Shown: in pieces, positions 27,929 through 36,869 of the stretch
How positions within the stretch are numbered: position 1 is the stretch's first letter
Layout of the letters: every line of letters begins with the position of its first letter
Source of the DNA: Flavobacterium sp. ZT3R18
GTDB taxonomy: Bacteria; Bacteroidota; Bacteroidia; Flavobacteriales; Flavobacteriaceae
Direction of reading: 5' to 3'
Length of the DNA stretch: 64,000 nucleotides
NCBI RefSeq assembly: GCF_007097385.1
Contig: NZ_VJZS01000023.1
Location: 1-64,000, forward strand
The notes under the pieces: model-generated
Databases searched by the model: none
The model's input: the letters and a program-made list of their open reading frames with translations, nothing else
What the model was told of the DNA's origin: nothing
Translations under genes and position numbers: made by a program

Positions 27929-28081
27929 CAAAATTTAAGGCTCCATAGTATCATAGAAACAAAACGTCACACAACAATTCAGATCTTTAAAAATTCTAAA
28001 ACTACCGCAATAATCACTATTTTTACCTCAATAATTAGAATAGAAGTCTTAAGAATCATACTTTTGAAAATTAATGCCTTT

Positions 28082-29197
28082 ATGAAAAAAAATATTTCTT
28101 TTTATGTAATGCACACCTGCTTGTGTTTTACTTTTCTATTTTTACCGTATGCATTTTCTTCTACTGGCAGCATTTTCAGTTTGCCAAAGTTAGCCAGCAA
28201 TCCGCATGATAGGATTTATTTTTTCATTTATTTCTTGTTACTGTTATTCTTCTATTTCAATTATTATATTTTAATTCCGAAGATTTATTTTGCAAAAAAA
28301 CAGATTCAATACGTAGTTGTTCTAGTTTTGTTTCTGTTCTTTTTTCTTTGGATCTCAACCGTTTTTGACACACCCGATAGAAATTTTCTTGATTTCGGAG
28401 ATCCAAATCAACTTGCTAAAGGGAACATTCCTCCTCCACAATACGAAGAATTTAAACGTCCGAACGGACCAATACCTCCTAAAATGCCCAATCTAGAATT
28501 AAGTGATTTAACTCATTTTGGAGGACCTCCTACACAATACAACCACACTATTTTGGTTTATCTGATAGGCGTCATTTCTAGTTTATTCATCGCGATAAAA
28601 ATTCGCCTGCAAAAAGTAGAAGAAGATAAAATGAAATCGGAATTGTCTTTTTTAAAAGCACAAATCAATCCGCATTTTCTATTTAATACCCTGAATAGCA
28701 TTTATTCATTGGCCATAAAAAAAGACGACAAAACTGCAGATGCAGTGGTACAATTATCTGAATTGATGCGCTATATCATTACAAATGCAAATGACGATGT
28801 CATCGCTTTGGACAAAGAAATCAATTATATTGACAACTACATACTTTTACAAAAAACCCGATTGGGAAACACAGTAACCGTTGATTATACAATGGAAGGA
28901 GACCCCTTTGGAAAAGCCATTACCCCGCTTATTTTAATCTCTTTTATTGAAAATGCCTTCAAACACGGTGTAAATCCAAATGAGAATTCCGAAATTTGTA
29001 TTCGAATTACTATTGTTGGAGATTATTTGACTTTATATGTTTCCAACAATAAAGTGCAAACTATTAAATCCGACAGTGGTATTGGTTTACAAAACACTAT
29101 AGAAAGACTTACGCTTTTGTATCCCAACAATCATGTTTTGTATATCGATGATAATCCAAAAATATATCAAGTAACCTTAACCCTGAAAGTAACATGA
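28082..29197 (+). CDS. LytS/YehU-type sensor histidine kinase
   Basis: Membrane histidine kinase of the His_kinase (PF06580) class, 371 aa from the ATG at 28082; a TTG at 28064 would add six residues. Three N-terminal membrane segments are followed by a proline-rich, acidic non-membrane segment (NIPPPQYEEF, NGPIPPKMPN) and a fourth membrane helix. The dimerisation/phosphoacceptor region contains KAQINPHFLFNTLNSIYSL, with the phospho-His at about residue 198, and the ATPase lobe has SFIENAFKHG and GIGLQNTIERL. It overlaps the response regulator by 4 bases (ATGA), so they form a translationally coupled pair. The signal sensed is unknown; the proline-rich loop is the likeliest sensing part. Confidence 0.92.
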   Translation: MKKNISFYVMHTCLCFTFLFLPYAFSSTGSIFSLPKLASNPHDRIYFFIYFLLLLFFYFNYYILIPKIYFAKKQIQYVVVLVLFLFFFLWISTVFDTPDRNFLDFGDPNQLAKGNIPPPQYEEFKRPNGPIPPKMPNLELSDLTHFGGPPTQYNHTILVYLIGVISSLFIAIKIRLQKVEEDKMKSELSFLKAQINPHFLFNTLNSIYSLAIKKDDKTADAVVQLSELMRYIITNANDDVIALDKEINYIDNYILLQKTRLGNTVTVDYTMEGDPFGKAITPLILISFIENAFKHGVNPNENSEICIRITIVGDYLTLYVSNNKVQTIKSDSGIGLQNTIERLTLLYPNNHVLYIDDNPKIYQVTLTLKVT

Positions 29198-29883
29198 TAA
29201 AAGCGATTGCTCTTGATGATGAACCGCCTGCACTGGAAATTTTACAAAATTTTTGTGATAAAATTGACACTATCTATTTGCAAAAAACATTTACCAAGTC
29301 GGAAGATGCTCTGAAATATTTGAAAAAATATCCTGTCGATCTATTGTTTTTGGACATCAATATGCCCGCTATTTCAGGAATTGATTTTTACAAAAAATTG
29401 CCCCACAAAACCATGGTAATATTCACAACAGCCTATTCTGAATATGCTGTAGAGGGTTTTACATTGAGTGCCACCGATTATCTATTGAAGCCTATTTCCT
29501 TTGTACGTTTTGAACAAGCCGTAGAAAAAGCATTTACACAATGGAAACAACAAAATCAAAATCCAGAACAACAATACCTTTTCATTCGAGCCGATTATAG
29601 TTTGATAAAAATTCTGCGCTCGGATATTTTATTCATCGAAGGACTGGATGATTATCTAAAAATTCATATTCAGAATCAAAAAACAATTGTCGCCAGAATG
29701 ACTATGAAGGCCTTGTTACAAAAGTTGCCTGAGACTGAATTTATAAGGGTACATCGTTCATTTATTGTGTCTATATCCAAAATTGAGAAAGTAAGGAACA
29801 AACTAATCTACATCGGCGAAGAAGAAATTCCTGTAAGCGCGAGCTACGAAACTACATTTTTTGCTTTACTCAATACCCAATAA
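29194..29883 (+). CDS. LytTR-family response regulator
   Basis: 229-aa two-component regulator. The receiver domain occupies about 1-120, with acidic pocket residues in ALDDEPP, phospho-acceptor Asp54 in LLFLDINMPAISG, and Lys in YLLKPISF. The LytTR DNA-binding domain (about 130-229) has DILFIEGLDDYLKIH, TMKALLQKLPETEFIRVHRS and KIEKVRNKLIYIGEEEIPVS. It is the partner of the overlapping LytS-type kinase. Targets are not evident, but the five same-strand genes that follow after a 158-base gap are the natural candidates. Confidence 0.93.
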   Translation: MIKAIALDDEPPALEILQNFCDKIDTIYLQKTFTKSEDALKYLKKYPVDLLFLDINMPAISGIDFYKKLPHKTMVIFTTAYSEYAVEGFTLSATDYLLKPISFVRFEQAVEKAFTQWKQQNQNPEQQYLFIRADYSLIKILRSDILFIEGLDDYLKIHIQNQKTIVARMTMKALLQKLPETEFIRVHRSFIVSISKIEKVRNKLIYIGEEEIPVSASYETTFFALLNTQ

Positions 29884-30041
29884 TTTTTTTGCCAATTACA
29901 AAAAACACATCCTATTATTTTTAATTTACCTCTTAAAATAGTTCAAATACCTCAAACATTTTTTATAAAAAATAATTATAAATATTTTTACTTCATAATT
30001 GATTGTTAAGCGTCTAAAACAATATAAATAACCTTAAAAAT

Positions 30042-31424
30042 TTGAAAATGAAAAAAACAAAATTAGTTTTATTGGGAGCTATTGCTTTCCTATTGACAAT
30101 TGTAATTGCTTGCAGCAAAAGTGATGATGACTCTTCTAGTTCGACCTCCGCTACCGTTACAGCGCTTACAAGTGGTTCAATTGCATTTTCTTCAACAGCA
30201 ACTATCAATGTTGCTCATACAGGAACGGCGACACTTCCTTACTCTGGTGGTAATGGCCTAGCCTATTCTACAGGAACAGCTATTGCTTCAACAGGTGTTA
30301 CAGGATTGACTGCTACTTTAACCGCAGGAACTCTTGCAAACGGAGCGGGCACGCTTACGTACACTATTACGGGTACACCTACATCCTCTGGTGTTGCCAG
30401 TTTTACCATTACATTTGGAGGACAAACGGTTACGATTACATTGACGGTAAATTCTGTAGCAACAGCCGATTGCTCTTCGGCAACGGGAACAGCAAAACTG
30501 ATTTGCTTATGTGATGCTTTCAAAGCTACGCTTACTGCTACACAAATAGCTAGTTTGCAATTGGCATACACGTTTTCGAACATTAAAACTTGGTCTAATT
30601 TACCGGCTGCAATGTCTGCTCGTTTGGGTCTTAAGTTCAGTACTTTAAGCGCTGCCCAATTGGTCGCTGCCAAAGCCATCGTGAAAGAAATGAGCGGTAC
30701 AACAGTAAACGAAGGATATGATGAGGTTGAACAACTATGGCTAGCAGATGATTATCTTAATGCAAACGGTGGTGGTAGCGATTATGGTACAGGCAATTAT
30801 TACATCGCCTTCTTTGGTACGCCATCAAGTTCTGGTACATTTGAAATTATGATGACAGGACATCACAAAACGGTTGCCAATACTTATAAAGATGCTGCCT
30901 TAATAGCTGCTACACCTCACTTTGCGGCTATCGAACCATTATCCTTTACTACAAACGGTACTACTTATGCTCCTATCAACCAAGAAAAACTAGCGTTTGC
31001 AGCAATTCTTGCCGGATTAAGCACTACTGAATTGGCAACTGCAAAATCCAGCTCTACTTTTTCAGATTTATTACTGGGACCAAATGCCAACTGGTCATTT
31101 CCTACCACAAAATCGGGATTAATTTGTAGTGGATTAACCTCGGCACAAAAAACTTTGGTAATCAATGCCATCAAAACGTACACAAATGATATTGATGATA
31201 CCAATGCAGCAACAATTTTAGCAACCTATACATCAGAAATAGACAATACCTATATTTTATACAGCGGAACTACTGCTTTGGATACAAAAAATGATTATGT
31301 TCGTATTGATGGACCTCATGTATGGATCGAATTTAGTGTGCAGGGCGGAATCGTTATGAGTGGTGTACATCATCATTCGGTATGGAGAGATAGAGTTAAT
31401 GATTATGGTACTACCAAAAATTAA
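30042..31424 (+). CDS. DUF3500 lipoprotein with N-terminal Ig-like domain
   Basis: Exported 460-aa protein. The start at 30042 gives MKMKKTKLVLLGAIAFLL with lipobox VIACS (Cys about 24), then SKSDDDSSSS, a surface-export-like acidic/serine tract. Residues about 35-140 are Thr/Gly-rich Ig-like repeats. The rest is a DUF3500 domain: YYIAFFGTPSSSGTFEIMMT then GHH, and close to the C-terminus SGVHHHSVWRDRVNDYG. The conserved histidines in GHH and HHHS could bind metal, but no activity is known to me. Its 3' end overlaps the start of the HupE/UreJ-like gene by 20 bases, so the two are probably coupled. Confidence 0.85.
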   Translation: MKMKKTKLVLLGAIAFLLTIVIACSKSDDDSSSSTSATVTALTSGSIAFSSTATINVAHTGTATLPYSGGNGLAYSTGTAIASTGVTGLTATLTAGTLANGAGTLTYTITGTPTSSGVASFTITFGGQTVTITLTVNSVATADCSSATGTAKLICLCDAFKATLTATQIASLQLAYTFSNIKTWSNLPAAMSARLGLKFSTLSAAQLVAAKAIVKEMSGTTVNEGYDEVEQLWLADDYLNANGGGSDYGTGNYYIAFFGTPSSSGTFEIMMTGHHKTVANTYKDAALIAATPHFAAIEPLSFTTNGTTYAPINQEKLAFAAILAGLSTTELATAKSSSTFSDLLLGPNANWSFPTTKSGLICSGLTSAQKTLVINAIKTYTNDIDDTNAATILATYTSEIDNTYILYSGTTALDTKNDYVRIDGPHVWIEFSVQGGIVMSGVHHHSVWRDRVNDYGTTKN

Positions 31425-32697
31425 AAAAGAGTTTATAAAATGGGTACTCTTGTCTGCTTGTGTCTTCGGATACTTGCAGGCAGGGGCACATCCCATGCCT
31501 AGTTCTGTAGTAAATCTTTTTATACTTGGAAAATCAATACGGGGAGAAGCTAAAATTCCTCTTGCTGAATTACAGAACGCTGTTGGAGAACAACAAGGTA
31601 GCAAAATTAAAAGTCTTTTTTTGAAGCAGTATTTTCAAAAACATATTGCTGCAATTTCGGGTCAGCAAAGATGGACTACCATAATTGATAGTGTATCTAC
31701 ATTTGAAGGAAAAGACCCAATTGTTGGCAGTTACAAAGAAGTCCTAGTGTATTTTGAACTAAAAACAGCTCAGGAAAATCTACGAAAATTTACTTTTAAT
31801 TATGATGCCGTTGTGCATCAAGTGATCACCCATAAAATTTTTGTTTATGTTGAACAAGATTGGCTTAATGGCATTCAAGATAAAAACAAAACGCAGCAAA
31901 TAGGGATTATTCAGTTGGACATACCCAAAGGAAAAATATTCCCTCTTGAAGTAAACCTAGAAAAAGGCAGTTGGTGGACAGGCTTCAAAGGAATGGTTCA
32001 CTTAGGCTTAGAACATATAAAAGAAGGAACCGATCATTTGTTGTTTCTACTTGTATTGCTATTACCTGCTTCGCTAACAGTAAATCACAAACGATGGGGG
32101 AATTTTGGCGGCACTAAATATAGCATTGTGCGGTTGTTAAAAATTATCACCGCTTTTACAATTGGTCATTCCATTACACTATTAATTGGCGTATTAGGTT
32201 GGTTTCATTTACCCACGCAACCTGTTGAAATTTTGATTGCGGTTTCTATTTTAGTTTCGGCAATACATGCTATCTACCCTGTTTTTCCAGGAAAAGAAAT
32301 TTATGTAGCGTCGGGTTTTGGATTGATACACGGTTTGGCTTTTGCAACCGTTCTTTCCAACTTAAATTTAGATACAGGCACTATGATTTTAAGTATTTTG
32401 GGTTTTAATATTGGAATAGAAATCATGCAGCTATTTGTAATTATTCTTACAATTCCTTGGTTAATTCTGCTAAGCCAAACCCCATCATACAGATGGATTC
32501 GAATTAGTTGGGCAATTTTGGCTGCAATTGCTGCCTTTGCCTGGATAACAGAACGATTGTCCGGAAATGCAAATACCATTTCTACAGCAATACAAAATAA
32601 TATATCAATAGCTCCTTGGGGAATTTTACTATTGGCAGTCACAGCTATATCCCTTTACGGAATACATTGGAAAAATGAAAAATTACAGGAAATTTGA
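31405..32697 (+). CDS. HupE/UreJ-like membrane protein
   Basis: 430-aa membrane protein from the ATG at 31405 (another ATG at 31399; a frame start at 31360 would lie deeper in the DUF3500 gene and precede the signal sequence with charged residues). A signal segment (FIKWVLLSACVFGYLQAGA) is followed by a ~150-residue exported domain and then six or seven membrane helices. Helix motifs HLGLEHIKEGTDHLLFLLVL, FTIGHSITLLIGVLG, SAIHAIYPVFPG and GFGLIHGLAFATVLSNL carry repeated His/Asp/Glu residues, as in HupE/UreJ nickel or cobalt permeases. Metal transport is therefore plausible but unproven. It overlaps the DUF3500 gene by 20 bases. Confidence 0.8.
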   Translation: MVLPKIKKEFIKWVLLSACVFGYLQAGAHPMPSSVVNLFILGKSIRGEAKIPLAELQNAVGEQQGSKIKSLFLKQYFQKHIAAISGQQRWTTIIDSVSTFEGKDPIVGSYKEVLVYFELKTAQENLRKFTFNYDAVVHQVITHKIFVYVEQDWLNGIQDKNKTQQIGIIQLDIPKGKIFPLEVNLEKGSWWTGFKGMVHLGLEHIKEGTDHLLFLLVLLLPASLTVNHKRWGNFGGTKYSIVRLLKIITAFTIGHSITLLIGVLGWFHLPTQPVEILIAVSILVSAIHAIYPVFPGKEIYVASGFGLIHGLAFATVLSNLNLDTGTMILSILGFNIGIEIMQLFVIILTIPWLILLSQTPSYRWIRISWAILAAIAAFAWITERLSGNANTISTAIQNNISIAPWGILLLAVTAISLYGIHWKNEKLQEI

Positions 32698-32806
32698 TGT
32701 GATTTTAACAAATTAACCTCTTAAAAACTTCCTATTACCTCATAAATTTTAATGTATTTATGAGTTTAAGTACTTTTATAACCGTAACCCTAAAATTACA
32801 TTTATC

Positions 32807-33559
32807 ATGGAAAGAAAAGATTTTTTAAGAGGATTAGGTTTAGTGGGATTGGGAGCTTTGGCCATTCCTGTCATTAATTCTTGCAATAATGACAATGATG
32901 AAGGTTCATCTGCCACAACTACAGACACCTCATCTACAATAGGATCTACTGGCACCACTGGAAGTTGTTCGGTAACTTCATCCGAAACAGCTGGGCCTTT
33001 TCCAACAAAAACACCAACATCATTGGTTACTTCCAATATTGTTGGTGATCGCACTGGCGTGGGATTTACCATAAATATTACCATTAAAAACACCAATGCC
33101 AGTTGTGCGGCTCTCGCTGGAGCACTTGTAGATATTTGGCACTGTGACAAAGATGGCTATTATTCTGAATACGGTGGTACATCCATGCAAACGATAGACT
33201 TCACAGCGGTACATTTCTTGAGAGGAAGACAAACAACCGATACCAATGGTCTGGTTCATTTTACGTCTATTTTTCCAGGATGGTACAGCGGTAGAGCTAC
33301 GCACATTCACGTTCATATTTATAATGCTGCGGGTACATCGTTGCTAGTAACCCAAATTGCATTCCCTGAAGGCTCTGGCAGTGCAGTGGCGCTAGTAAAC
33401 ACTTCGAGTGCCAATGGTTATACCAAAGGAATGACTGGATATAATTACAATGCTTCCGACGGTGTGTTTTCGGATTCTGTTGCTAATGAAATGTCAACCA
33501 TTACAGGAAGCGTAGCAGCAGGTTTTATTTTGACACATACCATAAATGTAGCTGGCTAG
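32807..33559 (+). CDS. Exported intradiol ring-cleavage dioxygenase-like protein
   Basis: 250-aa protein of the protocatechuate/catechol dioxygenase beta-sandwich family. The N-terminus MERKDFLRGLGLVGLGALAI then VINSC looks like a Tat-type or ordinary lipoprotein signal. The core includes ETAGPFPT, LVDIWHCDKDGYYSEYGG, FLRGRQTTDTNGLVHFTSIF and WYSGRATHIHVHIY; Tyr and His residues in the last two regions match the usual non-haem iron(III) ligand set (2 Tyr, 2 His). Extracytoplasmic location is unusual for catabolic intradiol enzymes but seen in exported family members in Bacteroidota. It sits 109 bases after the HupE-like gene. The substrate is unknown. Confidence 0.85.
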   Translation: MERKDFLRGLGLVGLGALAIPVINSCNNDNDEGSSATTTDTSSTIGSTGTTGSCSVTSSETAGPFPTKTPTSLVTSNIVGDRTGVGFTINITIKNTNASCAALAGALVDIWHCDKDGYYSEYGGTSMQTIDFTAVHFLRGRQTTDTNGLVHFTSIFPGWYSGRATHIHVHIYNAAGTSLLVTQIAFPEGSGSAVALVNTSSANGYTKGMTGYNYNASDGVFSDSVANEMSTITGSVAAGFILTHTINVAG

Positions 33560-33588
33560 ACAATTGTTTAATTCTTTAGTTTCTAAAA

Positions 33589-34278
33589 ATGATCAAACAA
33601 ACAACTGCTCAAATTTTCAAATCCGATTTACGAGCTATTTCTAAGTCGGATGTTTTTCTAAATTTAGCCACTTTCAATTTCGGAACATACCAAGATGAGT
33701 CTAGAAACTCCTTTGGCACTTTAAAGGTTTTAAACGAAGGAATATTAGCTCCCTCTCAAAAGACCAATACAGTGATTGAAACCGCTACTGAAATAATTCT
33801 TTTGCCTCTTTTTGGAGGAATCTCTTATAAAGACAATTCGGGAAATTCAGATTTCATTAGAATAGAACAAATAAAACACATCTCCGCAGAAAAAGGAATG
33901 TCATTTGAACTTTCCAACCCCTATGAATTAGAAAATGTGAGTTATTTAGAAATCTGGTTTACTGCCAAAACCGATGATTTCAAAACAAATACCAATCTAT
34001 CTGATTTTGATTTTTCTGAAAGGAACAAGATGAATTTTCTTTTTGAGTTTTCAAATACTAACGGTTTTATTGGTATTTATGACGGCAGAAAAGAAGGTTT
34101 TTATACCTTAAAAAACAATTTAAATGGGGTTTTTGTTTTTGTAATCAACGGCGCATTTGAAGTAGAAAACAGATTGTTACAAGAAAAAGATGGTTTAAGT
34201 TTAAAAAAAGTAGACACTATCGAATGGGAAGCACTCTCCCAAAACGCCATCTTATTACTATTTGAAGTTCCGATATAA
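33589..34278 (+). CDS. Pirin-like bicupin protein
   Basis: 229-aa cytoplasmic protein without signal peptide, 29 bases after the dioxygenase-like gene. The N-terminal cupin has a degenerate look (FGTLKVLNEGILAPSQKTNT, TEIILLPLFGGISYKDNSGN). The C-terminal half, GVFVFVINGAFEVENRLLQE then KDGLSLKKVDTIEWEALSQ, matches the second cupin of pirin/YhhW (quercetinase-like) proteins. The canonical metal-binding HxHxH motif of the first cupin is not seen, so a catalytic role is doubtful. It may be a regulatory or binding member of the family. Assignment is by pattern only. Confidence 0.65.
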   Translation: MIKQTTAQIFKSDLRAISKSDVFLNLATFNFGTYQDESRNSFGTLKVLNEGILAPSQKTNTVIETATEIILLPLFGGISYKDNSGNSDFIRIEQIKHISAEKGMSFELSNPYELENVSYLEIWFTAKTDDFKTNTNLSDFDFSERNKMNFLFEFSNTNGFIGIYDGRKEGFYTLKNNLNGVFVFVINGAFEVENRLLQEKDGLSLKKVDTIEWEALSQNAILLLFEVPI

Positions 34279-34293
34279 AATTTGTAAAGCCTT

Positions 34294-34839
34294 ATGTATA
34301 AAGCCAAAATACGATTAGCCTACCGAATTGTGATTGACAACAGTTCTACATTCCTGTGGGATAAATATGTTTGGGAAGATACCTTCAAAGAGTATTTAAT
34401 GCAAAATCAGCAATTCAATTCTAAGGAAAACCCAAAAAACACCTTTAAAGAACTATTGACCGAAAATGAAAAATCGACTCAGTTGCATTACTTGGTAGGC
34501 ATTGCAGCAAATGGATATGTAGAGCAGCTCAAAGGTAATTTCCATAGGCTCACGGATGTATTGGGCAATAATTATTATCCATTTGTAAATTATCAATTAG
34601 ACATCATTAACACGGATATTACTGATATATCAAAACACAAAATAGGACTAACCTTCTATTCTCCTTTGCTTGCATTGATTGATATTATAGAAAATAATTA
34701 TTTGGTTTCAAAAAATTGTGAAGCCCTAAATGGATTCAAAACCTTAATGTTTCCCATACAACCGCATTTGTCCATTTGTTATTATCAAAAAAACACCTTC
34801 AATGAATCGTGTGAAAATGAAAAAGACCGCCACAATTGA
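34294..34839 (+). CDS. Hypothetical protein, 181 aa
   Basis: Not recognised. The frame begins 16 bases after the pirin-like gene and is co-directional with the island. No signal peptide or membrane helix is evident; the sequence is rich in Asn, Tyr and aromatic residues (YKAKIRLAYRIVIDNSST, NNYYPFVNYQLDIINTDITD). It ends in a polar tail (NESCENEKDRHN). Its stop overlaps a terminator hairpin (34822-34847). Tight spacing and native-looking codon use argue that it is a real gene. Confidence 0.7.
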   Translation: MYKAKIRLAYRIVIDNSSTFLWDKYVWEDTFKEYLMQNQQFNSKENPKNTFKELLTENEKSTQLHYLVGIAANGYVEQLKGNFHRLTDVLGNNYYPFVNYQLDIINTDITDISKHKIGLTFYSPLLALIDIIENNYLVSKNCEALNGFKTLMFPIQPHLSICYYQKNTFNESCENEKDRHN

Positions 34840-34847
34840 CGGTCTTT
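34822..34847. terminator. Bidirectional terminator between the island and fumarase gene
   Basis: AAAGACCG (34822-34829) pairs with CGGTCTTT (34840-34847) around a 10-base loop. On the minus strand it is followed by a T-run and lies 66 bases past the fumarase stop, so it should end fumarase transcripts. On the plus strand it overlaps the last codons of the orphan gene. Confidence 0.7.
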
Positions 34848-34912
34848 AGTCTATAAATTCCCTCTATTCTAAAATAAGGAGCATTTAATCCAGAAGCTAC
34901 GAGAGTGTTTTT

Positions 34913-36514
34913 TTATAAATTCTCAAAAAAATCATTCCCTTTATCATCAGTGATAATAAAAGCAGGAAAATCTTTAATTGTGATTTTACGAACAGCTTCC
35001 ATACCAAGCTCCTCAAAATCGACTACCTCAACAGAAAGAATATTCTCTTTGGCTAAAATTGCTGCCGGACCACCAATAGATCCCAAATAGAATCCACCAT
35101 AGGTTTTACAGGCATTCATCACGTCTTTGGTTCTATTTCCTTTGGCGAGCATTACCATACTTCCTCCATGTTTTTGGAATTCTTCAACATAAACGTCCAT
35201 TCTACCGGCAGTTGTTGGTCCAAAACTTCCCGAAGCCATTCCTTCTGGTGTTTTTGCTGGTCCTGCATAATATACGGGATGGTTTTTAAAGTATTCTGGC
35301 ATTGGTTTACCCGCATCCAATAATTCTTTGATTTTGGCGTGTGCACTATCACGAGCCACAATCAAAGTTCCATTTAATTTTAATCTGGTTTTGATTGGAT
35401 ACTTAGTCAACTCGGCAAGAATTTCCGCCATTGGTTTGTTCAAATCAATTTCGACAGCGGGTTCTAAATGAGGTGCTGTTTCTGGCAACAATCGTTTTGG
35501 ATTCACTTCCAATTGTTCGACAAAAATACCATCTTTGGTAATTTTCCCCTTTATATTTCTATCGGCAGAACAAGAGACTCCTAATCCTACCGGACAAGAA
35601 GCAGCATGTCGTGGCAAACGAATCACTCGAACATCGTGGGTAAAATATTTACCGCCAAATTGAGCTCCAATATGACTTTGTTGGCAAATTAACTGTACTC
35701 TTTTTTCCCATTCTAGATCACGGAAAGCCTGTCCTGACATATTTCCTGAAGTAGGTAGATTGTCAAAATAACCTGCTGATGCTTTTTTTACCGCTGCTAA
35801 GTTCGCTTCAGCAGAAGTCCCTCCAATTACTAAAGCCAAGTGATAAGGAGGACAAGCCGAAGTTCCCAAATCCATTATTTTTGCACGAATGAAAGCATCC
35901 ATCGATTTTTCATTCAATAAAGATTTCGTTTGTTGGTATAAATACGTTTTATTGGCAGAACCTCCTCCTTTTGCTAAAAACAAGAAATCATAAGACGCTC
36001 CTTTTTTAGCATAAATATCAATCTGAGCAGGAAGATTAGATCCTGAGTTTTTTTCCTCAAACATGCTAATCGGCACAATTTGAGAATAACGAAGGTTGCG
36101 TTCTTGGTAGGTATTAAAAATTCCTCTAGAAAGCCATTCGGCATCATCAACCCCAGTATATACGTTTTCGCCTTTTTTCGCCATTACAATCGCAGTCCCA
36201 GTATCCTGACAAGAAGGTAATTCCCCATCGATAGCCACTACAGCATTTTGCAGTAAATTATAAGCTACAAAACAATCGTTATCAGTCGCTTCCGGGTCAT
36301 CCAGAATCGCTTTTAGTTTTTCTAAATGTGAAGTACGCAACATAAACGAAACATCTTTCAAGGCTTCTTGGGCCAATAATTCCAACCCTTTTGGATCAAC
36401 AGTCAAAATTTCTCTATCCCCTAGTTGTTCTACTTTTACAAAATCGGAAGTGATTTTACGGTATTGCGTATCGTCTTTTAAAATTGGATAAGGATCCTGG
36501 TATATAAAGTCCAT
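34913..36514 (-). CDS. fumA: Class I fumarate hydratase
   Basis: Iron-sulfur fumarase, 533 aa, interconverting fumarate and malate in the TCA cycle in the cytoplasm. The N-terminal alpha domain carries LPSCQDTGTA (Cys102) and GTSACPPYHLA (Cys221); the CPVGLGVSCSADR segment supplies Cys315. These three match the [4Fe-4S] ligands of two-domain class I fumarases. The C-terminal beta domain (about 370-533) has ARDSAHAKIKELLD and PTTAGRMDVYVEEF. Its last 87 bases recur as a relic at 27842-27928. The promoter region (36515-36800) is shared with the divergent M4 protease gene. Length is normal for the family. Confidence 0.95.
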   Translation of the reverse strand: MDFIYQDPYPILKDDTQYRKITSDFVKVEQLGDREILTVDPKGLELLAQEALKDVSFMLRTSHLEKLKAILDDPEATDNDCFVAYNLLQNAVVAIDGELPSCQDTGTAIVMAKKGENVYTGVDDAEWLSRGIFNTYQERNLRYSQIVPISMFEEKNSGSNLPAQIDIYAKKGASYDFLFLAKGGGSANKTYLYQQTKSLLNEKSMDAFIRAKIMDLGTSACPPYHLALVIGGTSAEANLAAVKKASAGYFDNLPTSGNMSGQAFRDLEWEKRVQLICQQSHIGAQFGGKYFTHDVRVIRLPRHAASCPVGLGVSCSADRNIKGKITKDGIFVEQLEVNPKRLLPETAPHLEPAVEIDLNKPMAEILAELTKYPIKTRLKLNGTLIVARDSAHAKIKELLDAGKPMPEYFKNHPVYYAGPAKTPEGMASGSFGPTTAGRMDVYVEEFQKHGGSMVMLAKGNRTKDVMNACKTYGGFYLGSIGGPAAILAKENILSVEVVDFEELGMEAVRKITIKDFPAFIITDDKGNDFFENL

Positions 36515-36798
36515 AGTATGAGATTATTTTTAGAACGCCAAATATAAGAATTGTTCAAAGAATCATAAGTAAATGTTTCAAAATAATCAGGTTAAACGGT
36601 ACATTTTAAATTATTAAAATAAATTCACAGCCCCAATTTTAATTATTTGCCTAGCTTTTCATCTTCTACTATAATCATTAGTATAAAAAACCTATATCCC
36701 TAGGTTTTCCTCATTATTTCACAGAAAACTAAATGCTAATTAGTAGTCCACTATTAAGTCTATACAAAAATTAACCAGAAAATCAGGTACTTATACGG

Positions 36799-36829
36799 TT
36801 TGGTAACATTTTAATAACAAATACATTTG
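36799..36829 (+). promoter_or_regulatory. Consensus Bacteroidota promoter of the M4 protease gene
   Basis: TTTG (36799-36802), a 19-base spacer and TACATTTG (36822-36829) match the Bacteroidota -33/-7 consensus TTTG-N19-TAnnTTTG without mismatch. The predicted leader to the ATG at 36870 is about 35 bases. Confidence 0.8.
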
Positions 36830-36869
36830 TCTTTGTTATAAAATTAACCAATTAACCAAACAAACCAAA

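Noticed and set aside
30263..30679. 138-codon minus-strand open frame in the DUF3500 gene
   Set aside because: Shadow of the low-complexity Thr/Gly-rich Ig region; composition (Ala/Val runs) follows from reverse translation of that region.
31360..31404. Upstream start for the HupE/UreJ-like protein
   Set aside because: It would overlap the DUF3500 gene by 65 bases and place charged residues before the signal peptide; the ATG at 31405 fits better.
27836..35005. Island called as an integrative conjugative element or transposon
   Set aside because: The direct repeat fits, but there is no integrase, relaxase or transposase and no inverted terminal repeat, so only the rearrangement itself is claimed.
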